A program made the position numbers and the translations under genes. From contig CP114500.1 of assembly GCA_027186245.1 (NCBI GenBank), forward strand, positions 3,234,001 to 3,298,000: DNA of 64,000 bases, in the 5' to 3' direction. This DNA comes from Coriaria nepalensis. Lineage: Eukaryota > Streptophyta > Magnoliopsida > Cucurbitales > Coriariaceae. Every line of letters begins with the position of its first letter. The first letter of the stretch is position 1. The notes beneath the pieces were generated by a model. The model ran no database searches and had not been told where the DNA came from. It was given only the letters and a program-made list of their open reading frames with translations. Shown in pieces: positions 58,180 through 64,000 of this stretch.

Positions 58180-59128
58180 AATAAACTCCTCCGGTTTGGT
58201 TTCATTGTCTTCTTGAGCTCAATTTTCTAGCTTCTCAGTCTGATTCCTCATCGTTCATTCGTAAATAAAGTACTTATATTTGTTACATCTTAGTTTATGC
58301 GAATGATATCCTTATTATAGGCAATCAAGAGTCAACACTTTCCTTTATGCTAAAAGATTTGGGTCCGCTCAATTATTTTTTCGGTATTGAGGTACATTAT
58401 ACTCTTACTGGTCTATGCTCACTCAACAGAGATATGTTACTGATCTCGTACATTGTACGGGTATCTTGGAGGCCAAATCATGTCCTACACCCGCTCTAAC
58501 CAATCAACTACTCTTTAAATTTTCTACTGATTCGTTTCTTGATCCATCATTGTTTTGGAGTACCGTTGGTACCCGTCAATATGCTATTGTCATTAGGTCG
58601 GATATTCAATTTTCTGTTACAAAGGTTTTCTAATTTCTTCACTCTCCCACTGACACTTGTTGGGTTGCCGTGAAACGAATCCTTCGATATCTCAAAAATA
58701 CCATCACTCAGGGTCTCTTTATTTGCAGATCTCCCTCTCTTTCCTTAAAAGTCCTTTTGGACGCCGATTGGGCCGAGTGCCCGGATGGTAGAAAGTCTGT
58801 AAGTGGTTTTTGCATTTTCTTGGGAAAGAATCTTGTTAGTTGGGTTTCTAACAAGCAAAACACTATTGCTTGTTCTAGTACCAAATCAAAATATCGAGTG
58901 GTAGCTTTAGTCGCTATTGAACTTCGTTGGCTCACATTATTTTTGGCCGAGCTTCATATTCCTATTAATGTGACACCAACCTTGTGGTTTGACAACGTTA
59001 GTGCCACTTATTTAGCAACTAGTCTCATTTTTCGTGCTCACACCAAATATATTGAAATTGATGTCTACTTTGTTTGTGACCTCATTCTCGAGCCGCTACT
59101 CCATCCTTCGTCATCTCTCTACCATTGA
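58180..59128 (+). pseudogene. Copia RT C-terminus and RNase H
   Basis: The frame shows DADWAECPDGRKSVSGFCIF, then SWVSNKQNTIACSSTKSKYR, and WFDNVSATYL, HTKYIEIDVYFV. The usual SSTEAEY motif has become SSTKSKY, replacing both glutamates with lysine, so RNase H would be inactive. Stops and frameshifts break the RT segment near 58630. Confidence 0.8.
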
Positions 59129-59203
59129 CCAAATCACTGATGCTCTCACCAAAAGTCTTTCTCATGCTCTCACCGTCTCTACACCGATTTTGCTTAAGGG
59201 AGG

Positions 59204-59372
59204 ATGAAAAAGATATTGATGATGTGTCTATACATTCTAATCTTATTAATATATTTGTCCTATTCTTCATTTATCTATGTACACCAAGGAACCCTAAGCC
59301 TATCATATATATACTCTCTTGTACATTATTCATAATACAACATTCAATATAGAAAACATTCCTTATTCACAA
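59204..59372 (+). repeat. Probable 3' LTR of the copia element
   Basis: Begins TGAAAAAGATATTGATGATG directly after the polypurine tract and runs through a TATATATACTCTCTTGTAC region to about 59372, where the match to an LTR end is uncertain. Confidence 0.5.
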
Positions 59373-62011
59373 GAATTACATCAATTATTAGAAATACAAA
59401 GACAACTATGCACAGAGCAAGCATAACTTGTCAAGGACAAAATTGGAACAAAAAATATATACTACGAATATTTAAATCTCTTTCGTTATAATATACAAAA
59501 AAGATAAAACTTTCAGTCATCAAATGGGGCGGAATAAAAAAAAAACATGAGTCCTGTTTTTGGAAACAATCAACATTGCTTCTCCTTCACCTTTTGCCTT
59601 GACCGGCTAGAAAAGGGTGGATTCATGTTAAGGGTAGTGGGGTTAACTGCCCTCATAAGTTTTTCAAAACTATATATATTATTTATTTATTTATTATGAA
59701 ATTTTTATAATATATATCTGTAGTGCCGCGAGGCTGGATGAAAAGGAGAAGGAAAAAGAACCAGGGAAAGAGAGAAAGATTCTCCTATTTTCATCTTCTT
59801 CCAAATTTCTTTCTCTTTTTCATCTAGTTAGCATTAACTTTTTTATGTGGCATTTTCTGATTGAATGGAATAGGAGCTGTCATCTTCTTACGTGGTAAGT
59901 AGCACTTATGCAAGAACTTCTCTTTCGCTTTATCAGTGCCATAAATAGTTTTCGAAGTCTCTCCTATCTCTTCTCTCCTCTTTCTTTCTCTCAGCAACCT
60001 GAAGTAGCTACATTATATACATTTCAAAAGTATGAAAAGGACATTCCACTCGCTAAATAAGTGTGGAACTCCGATATATAACAATCAGAACAACAATCAC
60101 ATAGAGAATAGATTTTTTGGATTCTATATCTAGCTAGTCACTGTCACAAAGAGTTACCAACAACTCAGACTCACATAGAGAAAATCCTCTTCCTCCTCCT
60201 GCATCTTTCATGATTTTCTGAGTCCTATAGAAAATGAAAAGGGAAAGCAAAAGAAAGAAGAGAGTGCTCTTGGGCTTGCTAATTACTTAATTAATCTCAA
60301 TATCAAACATTCATATTAGACAAGTGTGGATACTAGTTAGTATGTTTCTCTGTAATCCTACTACAAAAAGGAAACCCAGAAATGTAATTAACTCTCACTA
60401 GTCGCTTTCACTCTTCGCCTAGTATTTACAGAAAGACAATGATGCTCATTTCATCTTCTTCACTATTACTTAGGATTTTCAAAGTGTCTAGTGACTCTTT
60501 CTTAATACGGCTAAGAAATTGACATGTCGTTTGTGGTCACTATATATGTATATACATAGGATATTTATCCCTCTTGGTGAGATCTTTACCAAAGGGAAGG
60601 GCAACCTCTAATTATATATATATATATATATTCATATGGATTGAGCATAGCTTTCTTAATTTTCAAGCCATGATATACTGTTAGATCTCTGTATATTTGG
60701 TTGCAATGCTTGTTATAGGCGATTACTTGTGCACATATACTATGGACATAAGCTCCGCCAGTTCTGAAAATAAATCCAAAAATGGTGGAAAATAACTTCT
60801 TTAGTGAAGCTATACAGTCAAAAAAAAAAAAAGAGAATATGAAATTTTATAATACAAAAAGAAAAGAAAAGAAAAGAAAGTTTTAATTTTTGGGCGGCTG
60901 CGTGCGTTACATTTTATTGTTGTCCAGCAATCTTAGCTTTAAATTCCACATATTTACTTATTGCTGGACTTTCTTACAAATGACGTGATAGAGTACTTCT
61001 ACCTAAGAATTTCTATAAGACTTCTTTGTGGAAAAAGGGGAGGGCCATGTAGATAGAATCTGGCATGTGTACTCTACTACCATTTATTTATAACAAAGAA
61101 TAAAGGAAAAAGTTAAAAAATAAAAATAAAAAAACAAAACAAAACAAAACAAAAGAAAGTAAGAAAAAGAGAGTTGAATAACGTTAGACTTTATATTTGT
61201 CTTGTATTAAAAATTAGTTGAGATGAGAGTGTAAACGTGTAAATTAGCTCCTCTTGAATGAGTTAGTTTTGGATTTGGATTGAATTCTATAGTTTTGGAT
61301 TTGGATTGAATTCTATTCCGACCTATTTATCATATAGATATCTAGAATTTTGTATTTGACGTTGTGTTTGGATCTCGACCTTGTATGCTATGTGTGAGGT
61401 AGAATGTTAAATTTTGAGTTTGTTTCATATCGGGAATTAGTTGAGATATTATAGTCTATATATGTAATTTGATTCTTCTCCTTTCTTAAACTATCTTTTA
61501 GGAGTAAGTTCTACTTAAACCCTTTTATTAAACAAAACATGTCGGTGTTTTGTACTCTCGTTAGTAGGTTTTTTAGTTTAATATTGTCTTTTTTGGGGGA
61601 GGGAACAAGGATCGAGTTCTCTCTTGGTATTTCTTAAGGCTCTAATTAGACCAATGGGGCGGCTAACTCTTGACTTCTTTTGTTTATGTTCGCTCGACTC
61701 TCTTAGAATTAAACACATGCAATCATGCATTGGGTGCTATTGAATTGTGGGCTTTTCTAGGTTTAGAAAGGAACACGATTATGCCCTACAAGACACATGT
61801 TGTTTTTGAGACGGCCACTCCCAAAGTATTTTTTATGTTTTTAAGATATTGCTTTATTACCACGTTGTGTGAATTAGTTCTTTTGATTCCAATTGATTAG
61901 CTTAATGTGATTATTGATAGTTCTGGACTGATACATTCCCTTATTGGTAATATATATATACGAGGAGATTGAGATTCTAACTCCCTTTTCACCCAAATAA
62001 ATAAATATTAA

Positions 62012-62045
<34 letters not shown>

Positions 62046-63271
62046 AATAAGTAAATAGATAGATAAAGTTGAAAAAAAAAGTTAAGTCAATCTTCTTAGA
62101 GATAGTATTATTGTGTAAAGTAAGGTATGTTACATATTATATATCAACTAATGGTAAGTGGAATAATTTCATGGTTGGAGTTGTAGATTTTATTTTGTTT
62201 ATTATCTCCATTACAAGATCAGTGTTTGAAATAATCTAATTACAAGATCAGTGTTTGAAATTTAGACATTTAAACTTTGTCACATTGTTTAATCTACATA
62301 TACCTAAAATCAAAGCCGATGTCAATTTCAGGCCTTCTATTCAAGTTATGGAACCATCCGACTAGAGTTCGAGACTACTCGATCGACCTGTTCACCATGA
62401 GATAGGTTTATAGGGTTCCATCTCTTTTCTTATTTTCCTTTTTCGTATTGAAGATATTTACTTAAAAAACTGTCTTTTTGACTCTCATTGATGGTGTCAT
62501 CGAATATTCCCTCTTTGTTTTTCAAGACATGTTAGTTGAGTTTTGCGACGTCGGCTAGGCTGGATCAAATCATGTATACTTGATATAAATACATTGATAG
62601 TTCTACCTCTTGACAACTTACTAAAATCTTTGTGAAATAAATTAAAATATAGCCTCTTTATTTAGACATCCATCCCAGATCTAATCTCTAGATCTTCTAC
62701 TATGTTTATTTGTCCATCAATCTCTCTTGCATGATGTGCAAGCTCATATTTTTATGGCCTGTCAAGTTGACGTTGCATATTTCTCTCTATATGATTCGAA
62801 TCCGAAATCTACTATAAGTTGAAAGTGAGAGTGCTATTGTTGAGTTACTATCTCGATTTCTTTCAAACTGTAACATTTTATATCAAATTAAGTAAATGCA
62901 ATGAAAGTCTCATTTCATCATAAAATGGTAAAAAGCGAAATAGCATATATCCTAAAGTTGTATGTTGGTTACTTAAATTGACAACAACTCAGATGTTTAT
63001 CATACGTAGATGCAAGGTTTATAAGAAGAAAGATTCAAAAGAAGTTATGGCTTTTCAATTAGAGCCATGTAATTGCGATAAGACCACATTAATAAACATA
63101 TTCTCTTTTGAAATGGCAAACAAATGAATGGTATCAATTCCCACTAGCTATAAAATCTAAAGGAACAAACAACTCATCATGCATGCATGATCTACATACC
63201 ACCCATTATAAAGACAGATTCTTTATCACAAAATGCATGGTTATGGAGGTATATTAGATATCATGCAGCTA

Positions 63272-63273
<2 letters not shown>

Positions 63274-63308
<35 letters not shown>
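63274..63308. repeat. (TA)n microsatellite
   Basis: About 17 TA dinucleotides. Confidence 0.95.
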
Positions 63309-63309
<1 letters not shown>

Positions 63310-63911
63310 CTCTCTATCTAACAATAGCAATATATATATAAAAAAACAAAAAGATCATCTTAATAAGGAAAAAAAAAGAGATAAAAAGATGAGAAAAATA
63401 TATTGAAGCACTATCTAATCTAGCTAGCTACTTGCAAGGAAACCATACATTATATTTATCATATATTTATAATATATATGAAAAAAAAAGAATAATAAGA
63501 ATAAAGGAAAAGAGAAAAATGGGAATGAATGGCCTTACGTGTACCACTGAAAAAACAGCAATGGCATGGGCCCCCTTACCCTCCATTTTTGATATTATCT
63601 CTTCATATATATATAGATATAGATATCTATAGATATCTATAGATATATCTCACTCTATAAGGTGTTATAGGTGTTGTTATGTATATATATACATATATAT
63701 AATTAATATAGAAAGAACTGTCTAGTTGTTTGCGGCAGAAACAGAGATAGGTTGGAGATGCTAATTCTGAGGCAGAGTTACGTACTCTGTTCAAATTGTT
63801 TGTCATCTGAGGAGTAGACACATACAATAATAGCTGGATCTTTTGTTTCTTCATCGCCCTCAACCAGGCCCCCACACCCTCCAGCCTAATTTCAACCATT
63901 TCATTATTTTC

Positions 63912-63966
63912 ATTTTTATTTTTATTTTTATTTTTATTTTTATTTTTATTTTTATTTTTATTTTTT
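63912..63966. repeat. (ATTTTT)n microsatellite
   Basis: About nine uninterrupted ATTTTT units near the right edge. Confidence 0.95.
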
Positions 63967-64000
63967 CTCTTCCCATCTTAAAATTGTAAGGAAATATCTT

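Larger units (their letters stand above)
57690..59372 (+). mobile_element. Internally deleted Ty1/copia retrotransposon
   Basis: Plus strand. A UBN2-type gag piece (57715-58000 with L-A-A-I-G-N-P-I and P-S-F-N-E-L) is joined, after a stretch with no protease or integrase, to the RT C-terminus (from about 58180; VYANDILIIGNQ, LKDLGPLNYFFGIEV, LTQQRYVTDLV) and an RNase H (58640-59128). A polypurine tract AAGGGAGG precedes an apparent LTR start at 59204; the end near 59372 is uncertain, and no 5' LTR was found. Confidence 0.8.
59373..64000. other. AT-rich intergenic region to the right edge
   Basis: No gene supported. Simple repeats include TA tracts at 60616-60630 and 63274-63308, an AGATATCTAT-type palindrome at 63613-63650 and a six-base ATTTTT repeat at 63912-63966. 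Frames at 61670-61900 and 63627-63899 have no recognised motif. Confidence 0.55.

Noticed and set aside
61670..61900. 76-codon plus frame near 61.7 kb
   Set aside because: No motif, no splice context and AT-rich surroundings; likely chance.
1..64000. tRNA, rRNA, known microRNA or CRISPR features
   Set aside because: I looked for tRNA A/B-box pairs, common plant miRNA sequences and spaced repeats by eye and saw none; a covariance-model search could still find some.

Overview
The window is nuclear DNA from a eudicot plant. It is AT-rich, has spliced genes with GT-AG introns, plant-only families (Aux/IAA, WAV3-type RING, CIPK, chloroplast glutamyl-tRNA reductase, GT43 xylan synthase), Ty3/gypsy and Ty1/copia relics, and many A/T microsatellites. 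I cannot name the species.

Layout: the first two exons of a CIPK8-like kinase (32-444, minus; continues off the left edge); a microsomal glutathione S-transferase 3 gene (1958-2398, plus); a decayed Tat-like Ty3/gypsy element on the minus strand (pol 4640-5968, protease 5990-6625, gag to about 7870, 5' LTR 8607-9235) carrying an opposite-strand accessory ORF (3579-4640); a broken GRDP (DUF1399) gene fragment (9250-9972); a second gag relic (11352-11820); and a 1.57-kb imperfect palindrome filled with degenerate telomere-like repeats (11860-13430). Then come intact genes for bHLH93 (16484-17813), IAA9 (24916-27160) and a WAV3-family RING/vWA E3 ligase (36381-38709), all on the plus strand. A hAT transposase remnant (40222-40620) precedes a minus-strand cluster: HEMA1 (42207-44350), a decayed UFC1 gene (45816-46776) and IRX9H (48345-50220). 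From 50.3 to 64.0 kb I find no intact gene: an unrecognised broken coding stretch near 52 kb, a TCGACC-rich tandem array (57.0-57.7 kb), an internally deleted copia element (57.7-59.37 kb) and simple repeats.

From memory, the order GRDP - bHLH93 - IAA9 - WAV3-like matches neighbouring Arabidopsis loci (At2g22660/22670/22680; At5g65640/65670/65683; At4g37890/37900), and UFC1 and IRX9H are near each other at At1g27530/At1g27600. So parts of the window look like old conserved blocks in which GRDP and UFC1 have decayed here. The surviving genes have housekeeping or signalling roles: calcium/CBL signalling (CIPK8), glutathione metabolism (MGST3), auxin response (IAA9), auxin/gravity-linked root growth (WAV3 family), tetrapyrrole entry (HEMA1), xylan backbone synthesis (IRX9H) and flowering/stomatal-type bHLH regulation (bHLH93). 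They are not an operon or pathway.

No clear new biochemical system is visible. The most unusual structures are the telomere-like palindrome, the opposite-strand, possibly spliced ORF in the Tat-like element, and the multiply damaged UFC1 gene.
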